Source: an uncultured Eubacteriaceae bacterium
Lineage (GTDB): Bacteria; Bacillota; Clostridia; Lachnospirales; CAG-274
Assembly: GCA_946534775.1 (NCBI GenBank)
Contig: CAMNCZ010000063.1
Span: 1-6,559 of the forward strand
DNA: 6,559 nt
Direction: 5' to 3'
A program made the position numbers and the translations under genes. The notes under the pieces were generated by a model. That model did not search any database. It was not told where the DNA came from and worked only from the letters and a program-made list of their open reading frames with translations. Positions 1-6,557 of the stretch are shown here, one piece after another. How positions within the stretch are numbered: the stretch's first letter is position 1; each line of letters begins with the position of its first letter.

Positions 1-13
1 TGCCCCGCAGGGT

Positions 14-49
14 TATAGTAAAGGACATTTTTAAATGTCCTTTACTATA
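14..49. terminator. Inverted repeat at the end of the glycosyltransferase gene, probable bidirectional terminator
   Basis: The segments at 14-30 and 33-49 are perfect reverse complements over 17 nt with only 2 nt between, so the actual loop would open to about 4-6 nt. The core is AAAGGACAT pairing with ATGTCCTTT. On the plus strand the hairpin is followed by a T-rich run (TTATTTGTTTT), which suits a terminator for a convergent gene outside the window. On the minus strand the core is followed by TTTACTATAA, a weaker tail. The glycosyltransferase stop codon (31-33) lies in the loop. The role is inferred from structure only. Confidence 0.65.
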
Positions 50-1008
50 TTATTTGTTTTATCGTCTGTTCGTTCGCCTATAATAAACCTGGGCCTTGCC
101 TTGGTCTCAAGGTAAATTTTGCCGATATACTCGCCTATAACGCCGATAGAGAGCATCTGTATACCGCTTAAAAAGCACAGTATGCAGATAGTGGAACTCC
201 AACCTGCTACAGTGGAACCGATAAAATACGATACTATGGACCAGATAACGCCTATAAAGCTGATTATCATAATAAACACGCCCAGTGAACTGATAAGCCT
301 TATCGGTTTTACGGAAAGGCTTGTTATGCCGTCAAAGGCAAGGGCAAGCATTTTCTTTAACGGATAGTGGCTTTCGCCTGCAATACGTTCGTTACGCTCG
401 TAATAAACGGCAGTCGAGGAAAAACCGACAAGCGGCACCATACCGCGCAGGAAAAGATTTACCTCTTTAAACTCGGCAAACTCTTTTAAAAATTTGCTGC
501 TTAAAAGCCTGTAGTCCGCGTGGTTGAACACCACATCACAGCCCATTGAGTTCATCAGCCTGTAAAAACTTTCGGCGGTAAAGCGCTTGAAAAACGTGTC
601 TGTCTTTCGGCTGCTTCTTACACCGTAAACAACATCATTTCCCGCAAGATAGGCATCGACCATTTCGTCCATTGCGTTTATATCGTCCTGACCGTCGCAG
701 TCAATGGATATAGTGATGTCACATAGTTCTTTTGCCTCCATAAGGCCGCCTAAAAGTGCGTTTTGGTGTCCGCGGTTGCGGCTGAGTGAAATGCCCTTGT
801 AATATTTGTTTTCGGCGGCTAAATTTTTTATTATCTCCCAGGTTTTGTCCTTGGAACCGTCGTTTACAAACATAACGCGGCTGTCGTCACTGATTTTGCC
901 TTTTTTGATAAGGCTTTCTATTTTTTCAAGAAACATTTTGCAGGTAATGGGCAAAACTTCCTCTTCGTTATAACAGGGTATAACTATGTATAAAATGGGG
1001 TTTTTCAT
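31..1008 (-). CDS. Family 2 glycosyltransferase, GtrB/DPM1-like, membrane-anchored
   Basis: Probable polyprenyl-phosphate glycosyltransferase: it would move a sugar from a nucleotide donor to undecaprenyl phosphate on the cytoplasmic face, for later use in modifying a surface polymer. The 325 residues start with the GT-A domain: VIPCYNEEE (9-17), VNDGSKDKT (48-56), SRNRGHQNA (76-84) and the metal-binding acidic stretch DCDGQDD (103-109). Two hydrophobic helices follow at about 237-263 and 271-292, then the family tail GEYIGKIYLETKARPRF (292-308). That two-helix layout and tail are characteristic of the GtrB/YfdH/CPS-type branch. A very strong AAGGAGG lies 8 nt before the ATG. Its last five codons and stop form one arm and the loop of a hairpin. 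It is the third gene of the ilvA–ridA run but shares no clear pathway with it. No flippase or GtrC-like partner is in view, so the sugar and the acceptor polymer are unknown. Confidence 0.88.
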   Translation of the reverse strand: MKNPILYIVIPCYNEEEVLPITCKMFLEKIESLIKKGKISDDSRVMFVNDGSKDKTWEIIKNLAAENKYYKGISLSRNRGHQNALLGGLMEAKELCDITISIDCDGQDDINAMDEMVDAYLAGNDVVYGVRSSRKTDTFFKRFTAESFYRLMNSMGCDVVFNHADYRLLSSKFLKEFAEFKEVNLFLRGMVPLVGFSSTAVYYERNERIAGESHYPLKKMLALAFDGITSLSVKPIRLISSLGVFIMIISFIGVIWSIVSYFIGSTVAGWSSTICILCFLSGIQMLSIGVIGEYIGKIYLETKARPRFIIGERTDDKTNNIVKDI

Positions 1009-1031
1009 AACGACCCCTCCTTTTATGCTTA

Positions 1032-1403
1032 TTATTTTGATGCAATTACTTCAACTTCCGCAAGTACGTTTTTGGGCAGCTGCTTAACGGCAACGCAGGA
1101 ACGTGCGGGCTTTGTGGTGAAATATTTGCCGTAGATCTCGTTAAATGCCGCAAAATCGCCCATATCCGCAAGGAAACAGGTGGTTTTTACCGCGTTTTCA
1201 AAGCCGTAACCCGCTTCGGCAAGGATAGCGCCCAGGTTTTTCATTATCTGCTCCGTCTGGCCGACAATGTCGCTTGCTTCAACATTGCCCGTTGCGGGGT
1301 CAATAGCTATCTGTCCCGATGTAAACAAAAGGCCGTTTACCTCGATAGCCTGTGAGTATGGGCCTATAGCCGCAGGTGCATTTGGTGTGTGGATCGTTTT
1401 CAT
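1032..1403 (-). CDS. ridA: Enamine/imine deaminase RidA (YjgF/UK114 family)
   Basis: Small cytoplasmic trimeric enzyme that hydrolyses 2-aminoacrylate and 2-aminocrotonate, the unstable enamines made by PLP dehydratases, before they damage other PLP enzymes. The 123 residues are a near-standard RidA: AIGPYSQA (12-19), FTSGQIAIDP (27-36), and the active-site segment PARSCVAV (99-106) with Arg101 in place of the catalytic Arg105 of E. coli RidA, which binds the substrate carboxylate. Cys103 and Glu116 also match conserved positions. Having the arginine places it in the active RidA subgroup rather than the Rid families lacking it. It follows ilvA by 23 nt with a strong AAAGGAGA site 8 nt before the ATG, so both are probably on one transcript. 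Being next to the enzyme that generates its substrate supports the assignment directly. Confidence 0.96.
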   Translation of the reverse strand: MKTIHTPNAPAAIGPYSQAIEVNGLLFTSGQIAIDPATGNVEASDIVGQTEQIMKNLGAILAEAGYGFENAVKTTCFLADMGDFAAFNEIYGKYFTTKPARSCVAVKQLPKNVLAEVEVIASK

Positions 1404-1426
1404 AATTATATCTCCTTTTATTTTAT

Positions 1427-2626
1427 TTAATTTTCAACCAATTTGTAGCCGCTTCTTATGAGAGAGTCTTTTATCTCGCGAACGTGCTCGTGGTTTCGTG
1501 TTTCCATTGAAATACGCAGGTAGCAGGCGTTTATATCTATATTTACATCTGCCCTGTCGTGATTTATGCTGACAACATTGCCGCCCAGTTCCGAAATGAT
1601 ACGGGAAACGCCGCGCAGCTGTCCGGGCTTGTCCTGAAGCTCTATAATAAGCTCTGCAAGACGTCCCGCCTTTTGCAGACCGCGGTTTATTACCCTTGAA
1701 AGTATGGTAACATCTATGTTTCCGCCCGATACAAGGCAAACGACTTTTTTGCCCTTTACATCTATCTTGTCAAAAAGCACCGCTGCTACCGAAACGGCGC
1801 CCGCGCCCTCCGCAATAAGTTTCTGCTGCTCTATAAGGCTTAAAATTGCGGTGGATACCTCGTCGTCGGTCACGGTGACTATCTCGTCAACGTATTTTTC
1901 GCAAAGTTCATAAGTAAGATTGCCCGGTGTTTTTACCGCAATACCGTCTGCAATGGTGTGTACCGAGGGCAGGGTGCCGATCTCATGCTCTTTAAGCGCA
2001 TTTACCATTGATGCGGCGCCCGTGGACTGCACACCGTAAACCTTTATATTGGGGTTGAGTGTTTTTATGGCAAACGCTATGCCGCTTATAAGGCCGCCGC
2101 CTCCGACAGGCACTATAACAGCATCGACATCGGGAAGAGAATCGAGTATTTCAAGGCCTATCGTGCCCTGACCCGCAATAACCATATCATCATCAAACGG
2201 ATGTATAAAGGTCGCGCCGCTTTCGTGCTGAAGTTCTATGGCCTTGTTGTAGGCATCGTCATAAGCGCCCTCCACCAGGCAGACATCCGCGCCGTAACTT
2301 TTGGTGGCCTCTACCTTTGATATCGGTGCGCCGTCGGGTATGCAGATAAGCGATTTAATGCCGTTTTTTGCTGCCGCAAGCGCAACGCCCTGTGCGTGGT
2401 TGCCCGCGGAACACGCAATAACGCCTTTTGCCTTTTCCTCGTCGGTAAGCTGCGATATTTTGTAATATGCGCCGCGCACCTTGAAAGAACCCGTTATCTG
2501 CAAGTTTTCGGTCTTTAAATAAATCTCGCAGTCATCCCTTAAATTGGGCGCTTTGATAAGGTCTGTCGGCCTTATTACGTTTTTTAGCACATATTGTGCG
2601 TGATACACTTTGTCTAAAGTAAGCAT
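1427..2626 (-). CDS. ilvA: Threonine ammonia-lyase (threonine dehydratase) with one ACT domain
   Basis: PLP enzyme that converts threonine to 2-oxobutanoate and ammonia (serine to pyruvate), via a reactive enamine. It feeds isoleucine synthesis or threonine breakdown. The 399 residues hold a fold-type II catalytic domain with the PLP lysine Lys49 in GSFKVRGAY (46-54), the substrate loop SAGNHAQG (73-80), the phosphate-binding GGGGL (176-180) and SGGN (301-304). A single ACT domain follows from about 325 ([17 protein letters not shown] onward). This is the roughly 400-residue medium form, shorter than the E. coli biosynthetic IlvA (about 514 residues) and longer than TdcB (about 329). The ACT domain implies allosteric control by an amino acid, which cannot be specified from sequence. 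The start has a textbook AAGGAG 8 nt upstream. It lies 68 nt after hisS and 23 nt before ridA. Whether its role is biosynthetic (ilvA) or catabolic (tdcB-like) is open, as no other ilv genes are in view. Confidence 0.93.
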   Translation of the reverse strand: MLTLDKVYHAQYVLKNVIRPTDLIKAPNLRDDCEIYLKTENLQITGSFKVRGAYYKISQLTDEEKAKGVIACSAGNHAQGVALAAAKNGIKSLICIPDGAPISKVEATKSYGADVCLVEGAYDDAYNKAIELQHESGATFIHPFDDDMVIAGQGTIGLEILDSLPDVDAVIVPVGGGGLISGIAFAIKTLNPNIKVYGVQSTGAASMVNALKEHEIGTLPSVHTIADGIAVKTPGNLTYELCEKYVDEIVTVTDDEVSTAILSLIEQQKLIAEGAGAVSVAAVLFDKIDVKGKKVVCLVSGGNIDVTILSRVINRGLQKAGRLAELIIELQDKPGQLRGVSRIISELGGNVVSINHDRADVNIDINACYLRISMETRNHEHVREIKDSLIRSGYKLVEN

Positions 2627-2694
2627 CTTCGGTTCTCCTTGATTTGTTTATTTTGAAAGCCGTATAAGCTTTTCGTATTGTTTTTATGTGTATA

Positions 2695-4011
2695 TCAGTC
2701 GCGTATAACTTCGGCTATTTTTTTGGCTTTTACGGTCTTTTGTTCGCCCGTAAACATATTTTTAACGGTAACGGTGCCGTTTTTCTCTTCGTCCTCGCCT
2801 ATTATGGCAACGTAGGGTATCGCCATTTTGTTTGCATATTTCATTTTGTGCTTCATCGCTTTATCCTGATAGTATACCTCGGTGGGAATGCCCTCTGCCC
2901 TTAACGTTTCGGCAATTTCAAGAGGATATTGAAGCTCGATGCCAAGCGGTGCGACCAATACTTTTGCGGTGCTGTTTGATTCGGGCACGATAAGTTCCGC
3001 CGCCTTTAACTGTGAAAACAGCCTTGTAAGGCCTATCGAAATACCTATACCCGGCATTTTCTGCTTTGTGTAATAGCCCGTAAGGTCGTCATAGCGGCCG
3101 CCCGAACACACGCTGCCGAGGTTTTTGTAATCGTCAAGCACGGTCTCGTAAACGGTGCCTGTGTAGTAATCAAGGCCTCTCGCGATAGAAAGATCAATGG
3201 TAAAATAGCTGTCGTCAATGCCGAATAAGCGCATATTTTCAACAGTGTGTTCAAGTTCGTCAACACCCGTGCAGAAAGTTTCGTTGTCCACACCAAGCAG
3301 CCTTAAATAGGTTATCTTTTCATCGGGAGAACCGCCTGCACCTATAAAGGAAAGTATTTTTTCGCTCTTTTCGGCATCTATGCCCATTTCGTTAAGTTCG
3401 TCAAGTACCTTTTCGGCGCCCATTTTGTCGATTTTATCGATAGTGCGCAGAATATCGGTTATGCTGTCACCTAAACCGAGGGACTCAAAAAAGCCGTTAA
3501 GCACTTTTCTGTTGTTTAATCTTATAGTGAATTTTCCGAAATCCAGTTTTTTGAAAATGCTGTATATTACGGAAGGTATTTCCGCGTCGTATATAAGCGG
3601 CAGTTCGTCATTGCCGATAATATCTATATCGCACTGGTAAAACTCGCGGAAACGGCCTTTCTGCGGGCGCTCGCCGCGGTATACCTTGCTTATCTGATAT
3701 CTCTTGAACGGGAAAGTCAGCTCCCCCGCGTGCTGCGCAACATAACGCGCAAGCGGTACCGTCAGGTCAAAACGCATTGCCATATCCGTATCGCCCTTTG
3801 TAAAACGGTATATCTGTTTTTCGGTCTCGCCGCCCGCCTTTGCAAGCAATACATCCGAAAGTTCAAGCACGGGCGTATCAAGCGGCAGAAAACCGTAGCT
3901 TTCGTAAACCTCGCGTATGGTGTCTTTCAATTTGTTGAACATTATCTGCTCTGTCGGCAGAAGTTCCATAAAGCCGGGCATTATCCTCGGCTGAATTTTT
4001 TTGTCACTCAT
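2695..4011 (-). CDS. hisS: Histidyl-tRNA synthetase (class II)
   Basis: Cytoplasmic enzyme that charges tRNA-His with histidine using ATP; class II homodimer. The 438 residues fit the family. Visible landmarks are the N-terminal MPGF-x-ELLP (11-19), the RFDLT-x-P-x-ARY strand (80-90), motif 2 with YRGERPQKGRFREFYQ (111-126), the two histidine-specific motifs RGLDYYTGTVYE (278-289) and CSGGRYDDL (302-310), motif 3 near GIGISIGLTRL, and a C-terminal anticodon-binding domain from about residue 345. Motif 2 reads EFYQCDIDIIG rather than the QFHQ-x-G-x-E-x-xG of the E. coli and B. subtilis enzymes, so this belongs to the other bacterial HisRS lineage, also seen in Bacteroidetes. The ATG overlaps the hemZ end by 8 nt (ATGAGTGA), and a GGAGA site sits 9 nt upstream inside hemZ, so translation is probably coupled. 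In many Bacillota, aspS follows; here ilvA does. Confidence 0.97.
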   Translation of the reverse strand: MSDKKIQPRIMPGFMELLPTEQIMFNKLKDTIREVYESYGFLPLDTPVLELSDVLLAKAGGETEKQIYRFTKGDTDMAMRFDLTVPLARYVAQHAGELTFPFKRYQISKVYRGERPQKGRFREFYQCDIDIIGNDELPLIYDAEIPSVIYSIFKKLDFGKFTIRLNNRKVLNGFFESLGLGDSITDILRTIDKIDKMGAEKVLDELNEMGIDAEKSEKILSFIGAGGSPDEKITYLRLLGVDNETFCTGVDELEHTVENMRLFGIDDSYFTIDLSIARGLDYYTGTVYETVLDDYKNLGSVCSGGRYDDLTGYYTKQKMPGIGISIGLTRLFSQLKAAELIVPESNSTAKVLVAPLGIELQYPLEIAETLRAEGIPTEVYYQDKAMKHKMKYANKMAIPYVAIIGEDEEKNGTVTVKNMFTGEQKTVKAKKIAEVIRD

Positions 4012-5440
4012 TTTTCAAAATCTCCAATCCTTTTTCTTTGCGCTGTATCATTTCGTCAATGCGCGTTATATAATCATCAACGCTTTTTACGTTGAATATT
4101 CTCTCTATTTTGTCGCCCTGCGGCGTTTTTTCAACGGTTTTTGTGGAACCGCCCGCACCAAGCGCGATAATGCTTTGCTGTTCTTCCATTATCTGTACAT
4201 TGTATATACATTCGCAGCCCTGCTTGCAGTAGCCCACGTTTTCAAAATTGCCAAGCATATTTTTTTGTCTGTACATATAATAGGGCTGCATACCCATTTG
4301 CGCCGTGCGTTTTGCGGTAATGTCAAGCATTTTTTCCATCAGGTCAAAATCGGTCAGGTCGTAATTTTCAAGCGTTTCCTTTAAACGCGAAGCACGTTTT
4401 ACCGCAAGCGTATGCACGGTAATGCTTTCGGGCGATAACCTTTCAAGCCCGTTCATCGTGTTGGTGATATGGCTTTCATTTTCACCGGGAAGCCCCAGTA
4501 TAATATCGGTGTTTATGTGGTCGTGTCCCGCCTGTCTTGCAAGTTCAAAGGCACGGTAAAATTCGCTTACGGTGTGCCGCCTGCCTATCGCTTCAAGCGT
4601 TTCATCGTTTAATGTTTGAGGATTTATGGATATTCTGCTGACATCAAAATCCTTTAAAATACGCAGCTTTTCAAGGTTTATCGTGTCGGGTCGGCCTGCC
4701 TCGGCGGTGTATTCAAGCGGCTTTTTGAAATTTTTTGATACCATTGTCAAAAGCCTTTCAAGCTGCTTTTCGTTCAGCGAGGTGGGCGTGCCGCCGCCTA
4801 TATATATGCTTTCTAAGTCAAGGTTTTCTATAAGACCCGCAGTAAATTTTATCTCCTTTTCAAGTGCGTCAAGATACAGATCCACCTTTTTTTCGTACTT
4901 GTCCAGCGGATAAGATGTGAACGAACAGTACAGACAGCGGGTAGGGCAAAACGGTATGCCGATATACATACCTATCTTGCCGCGGCCGTTTTCGACTATA
5001 CGTTTTTCGCTTTTTGCGACCTTCATTGCAAGCGAGATCTTTTCGTCGGTAACAAAATAATCCTCGGATAAAGATCTGTAAACTTCGGCATCCGTAAGAC
5101 CTTCGCCCCACATTTTCCATACAAGCTTTGCGGGCCTTACACCCGTTAAAGTGCCCCAGGGCGCCTTTATTGGCTTTATTTGCATAAGACAGCGAAAAAC
5201 TGCGGTGCGCAGTGCAAAACGCACGGAATGTTCGTTTGATACATCTGTTTTTATATGTATTTCGGCAGTCGCAGCGCCGTCTTTTCGGTACGCCGCCACT
5301 GCCTCGCCGTCTTGCAGCGCGCTTATAACACAAGGTTCGTTCGTGTCGGTCGGCTGCGTGTATTTTTCATTCGGATAAAACATCATTATCGTTGTAACGA
5401 TGTCATCGGTGTAATCGTGGTTTTGTAAAATATAGTTCAT
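4004..5440 (-). CDS. hemZ: Radical SAM coproporphyrinogen dehydrogenase family protein (HemZ)
   Basis: Radical SAM enzyme of the HemZ branch, related to oxygen-independent coproporphyrinogen III oxidase (HemN) and to the heme chaperone HemW. The 478 residues comprise an N-terminal region of about 155 residues peculiar to HemZ (with GTLTGVRP at 96-103), then the radical SAM core: C-x3-C-x2-C at Cys165, Cys169 and Cys172 for the 4Fe-4S cluster, GGGTPT at 215-220 for SAM binding, EAGRPDTI at 247-254, ISINPQT at 270-276 and ILGLPGE at 314-320. The C-terminal part holds MYRQKN (389-394) and ECIYN (410-414), also typical of HemZ. Cys405, Cys409 and Cys411 form a second small cysteine group. The start is the only ATG before an upstream in-frame stop; its ribosome site (GAGAAA) is weak, and it lies 8 nt after the previous stop, so coupling is likely. 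The family is clear, but the reaction is not: the usual heme genes are not in view, and relatives include non-oxidase proteins. Confidence 0.9.
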   Translation of the reverse strand: MNYILQNHDYTDDIVTTIMMFYPNEKYTQPTDTNEPCVISALQDGEAVAAYRKDGAATAEIHIKTDVSNEHSVRFALRTAVFRCLMQIKPIKAPWGTLTGVRPAKLVWKMWGEGLTDAEVYRSLSEDYFVTDEKISLAMKVAKSEKRIVENGRGKIGMYIGIPFCPTRCLYCSFTSYPLDKYEKKVDLYLDALEKEIKFTAGLIENLDLESIYIGGGTPTSLNEKQLERLLTMVSKNFKKPLEYTAEAGRPDTINLEKLRILKDFDVSRISINPQTLNDETLEAIGRRHTVSEFYRAFELARQAGHDHINTDIILGLPGENESHITNTMNGLERLSPESITVHTLAVKRASRLKETLENYDLTDFDLMEKMLDITAKRTAQMGMQPYYMYRQKNMLGNFENVGYCKQGCECIYNVQIMEEQQSIIALGAGGSTKTVEKTPQGDKIERIFNVKSVDDYITRIDEMIQRKEKGLEILKNE

Positions 5441-5448
5441 AGTTTTTC

Positions 5449-6078
5449 TCAGTATACATACATATTATTTTGCTTTTCAAACCCTATCGTCGTCGGGTTA
5501 TTGTGGCCCGTAAGCACTTGGGTATCATCGGGCAGCACAAATAATTTTTCTTTTATGCTCTCATTAAGCGCATCACCGTCGGAAAGCGGAAAATCGCTTC
5601 TGCCGACACTCATAAAAAACAGCGTATCGCCCGAAACAAGCAGATGTTCGTTTTCAAAATAATAGCAGCAGCCGCCCGGCGTGTGCCCGGGGGTAGATAT
5701 GGTTTTTGCGCTTAAACTGCCGCAGGTTATTATATCGCCCGCATCTACGGTCTTGTCAAAGGTAAGTGTGTGCGGACTGTCGCCCATTGACGAAGAAAGG
5801 TTGTAAACGGGGTCTTCGGCAAGTATGCGGTCTTTTTCGGGTATGATTATCGGTATGCCGCCGCAGAGCTTTTTTAAATCTTCGGCCGCAAGAAAATGGT
5901 CGAAATGACAATGGGTAAGTACGATTTTTTCGGGCTTGAAGCCGTTTTTTTCAATTATGTCAAAAATACGCGGCGCGTTGTCCGCAGGGTCAAAAATTAT
6001 CGCCTGTCCCGTTTCCTCGTCTGCCGTTATCCAGCAGTTTGTGTCAAGCATACCCACAGTAAGTCCTTTTACTCTCAT
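5449..6078 (-). CDS. Metallo-beta-lactamase-fold hydrolase, glyoxalase-II-like (YcbL type)
   Basis: Probable cytoplasmic metal-dependent hydrolase of 209 residues; no signal peptide or membrane segment is visible. All metal-ligand motifs are in order: T-H-C-H-F-D-H at 55-61 (His56, His58, Asp60, His61), GHTPGG at 131-136 (His132), SGDTLF at 149-154 (bridging Asp151) and GH at 191-192 (His192). The tail PTTIGFEKQNN (195-205) is typical of the short YcbL/GloB-like group, which lacks the C-terminal helical domain of true glyoxalase II. The last His is followed by Asn-Asn where relatives usually have Gly-Pro; the metal ligands are unaffected. The start is supported by AGGTGAT just upstream. The gene lies between dtd and hemZ, a position often seen for this family in Clostridia. 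Thioester hydrolysis, such as of S-lactoylglutathione or another thiol adduct, is plausible, but the true substrate cannot be read from the sequence. Confidence 0.9.
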   Translation of the reverse strand: MRVKGLTVGMLDTNCWITADEETGQAIIFDPADNAPRIFDIIEKNGFKPEKIVLTHCHFDHFLAAEDLKKLCGGIPIIIPEKDRILAEDPVYNLSSSMGDSPHTLTFDKTVDAGDIITCGSLSAKTISTPGHTPGGCCYYFENEHLLVSGDTLFFMSVGRSDFPLSDGDALNESIKEKLFVLPDDTQVLTGHNNPTTIGFEKQNNMYVY

Positions 6079-6079
6079 A

Positions 6080-6109
6080 TTATCACCTACTAAATTATCT
6101 CCTACTAAA
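6080..6109 (-). repeat. 15-bp imperfect tandem duplication carrying two Shine-Dalgarno-like cores
   Basis: Read on the minus strand, TTTAGTAGGAGATAA (6095-6109) is followed directly by TTTAGTAGGTGATAA (6080-6094), differing at one base. The first unit contains the dtd stop codon (TAG, 6105-6107). The second ends 1 nt before the ATG of the metallo-hydrolase gene. The proximal AGGTGAT matches seven bases of the consensus anti-SD complement (AGGAGGTGATC), so it can act as the ribosome site despite the short gap. The AGGAGA core of the distal unit begins 19 nt from the ATG, too far for normal initiation there. This looks like a local slippage duplication. Confidence 0.8.
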
Positions 6110-6557
6110 ACAATTTGTCGCTGTCAAGAAGTATCGTGACGGGGCCGTCGTTCAGAAGTTCTATCTTCATATCGGCCCGGAAAACACCGCTTTCCGTTTG
6201 GATATCAAGTGTTTCTTTCGCACGCTTTACCATAAGTTCAAAAATCTCTTTTGCCTCGTCGGGCTTTGCGCCCATTGCAAAACTCGGCCTTGTGCCTTTG
6301 CGCGCATCGGCGTATATCGTAAAATTGGGGATAAGCAGCATACCGCCGCCGATATCCCGCACGGATAAATTCATTTTGCCCTCGGCATCTTCAAAAATAC
6401 GCAGTGTTGACAGCTTTTTAAGCATCTGGTCGATAATTTTTATATCGTCACCCGTGTTTATGCCTATAAGCGCAAGTATACCGCGCTCAATGCCGCCTAC
6501 ACACTCGCCGTCAATAATGCAGCGTGCGTATTTGGTTCGTTGTATCACTATCCTCAT
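6105..6557 (-). CDS. dtd: D-aminoacyl-tRNA deacylase (DTD)
   Basis: Cytoplasmic homodimeric proofreading enzyme that hydrolyses D-amino acids (and mischarged glycine) from tRNA. The 150-residue product has the usual family length and starts with the typical MR-IVIQR opening, so the ATG only 2 nt from the window edge is accepted although its ribosome site lies outside. Family hallmarks seen are Arg7, the RIFED-x-GKMNLS block (53-65), FT-x-YAD-x-RKG-x-RPSF (79-93) and the NDGPVT motif (136-141), whose Gly-Pro pair forms the cross-subunit chirality filter in known DTDs. One oddity: the two residues before FT, usually Ser-Gln in the SQFTL signature, are Pro77-Asn78 here; Thr80 is kept. It is followed 26 nt later by the metallo-hydrolase and is probably co-transcribed with it. 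In many Bacillota, relA lies upstream; that cannot be checked here. The family assignment is secure; only the effect of the variant signature is open. Confidence 0.95.
   Translation of the reverse strand: MRIVIQRTKYARCIIDGECVGGIERGILALIGINTGDDIKIIDQMLKKLSTLRIFEDAEGKMNLSVRDIGGGMLLIPNFTIYADARKGTRPSFAMGAKPDEAKEIFELMVKRAKETLDIQTESGVFRADMKIELLNDGPVTILLDSDKLF

Noticed and set aside
1..13. GC-rich CCCTGCGGGG segment at the window edge, possibly a second hairpin on the minus strand
   Set aside because: Only a 3-bp stem with a 3-4 nt loop is visible before the sequence ends, so nothing can be concluded.
2627..2694. Possible terminator or promoter between hisS and ilvA
   Set aside because: Only a 5-bp stem (AAAGC/GCTTT) without a T tract is present, and TTATAC has no acceptable -35 at the right distance. 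A repeated ATACG pair is too short to mean anything.
3996..4002. Run of seven A (minus strand) near the start of hisS as a possible slippage or phase-variation site
   Set aside because: Seven bases is common in such a genome, it encodes normal Lys-Lys, and hisS is essential, so switching is unlikely.
4001..4384. Plus-strand open frames of 120-130 codons antisense to hemZ and hisS (also 3730-4095)
   Set aside because: They mirror strongly supported minus-strand genes and their translations show no family motif; they are most likely codon-bias shadows.
5191..5193. Weak ribosome site before hemZ suggesting a wrong start, with a later start inside the gene
   Set aside because: The N-terminal region is part of the HemZ architecture and the full length is close to family size, so the upstream ATG at 5438-5440 is retained.
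4869..5333. A 154-codon open frame on the minus strand inside hemZ
   Set aside because: It is a shifted frame of hemZ with a composition dominated by Arg, Lys and Cys, shows no recognisable motif, and the hemZ frame itself carries all family signatures.
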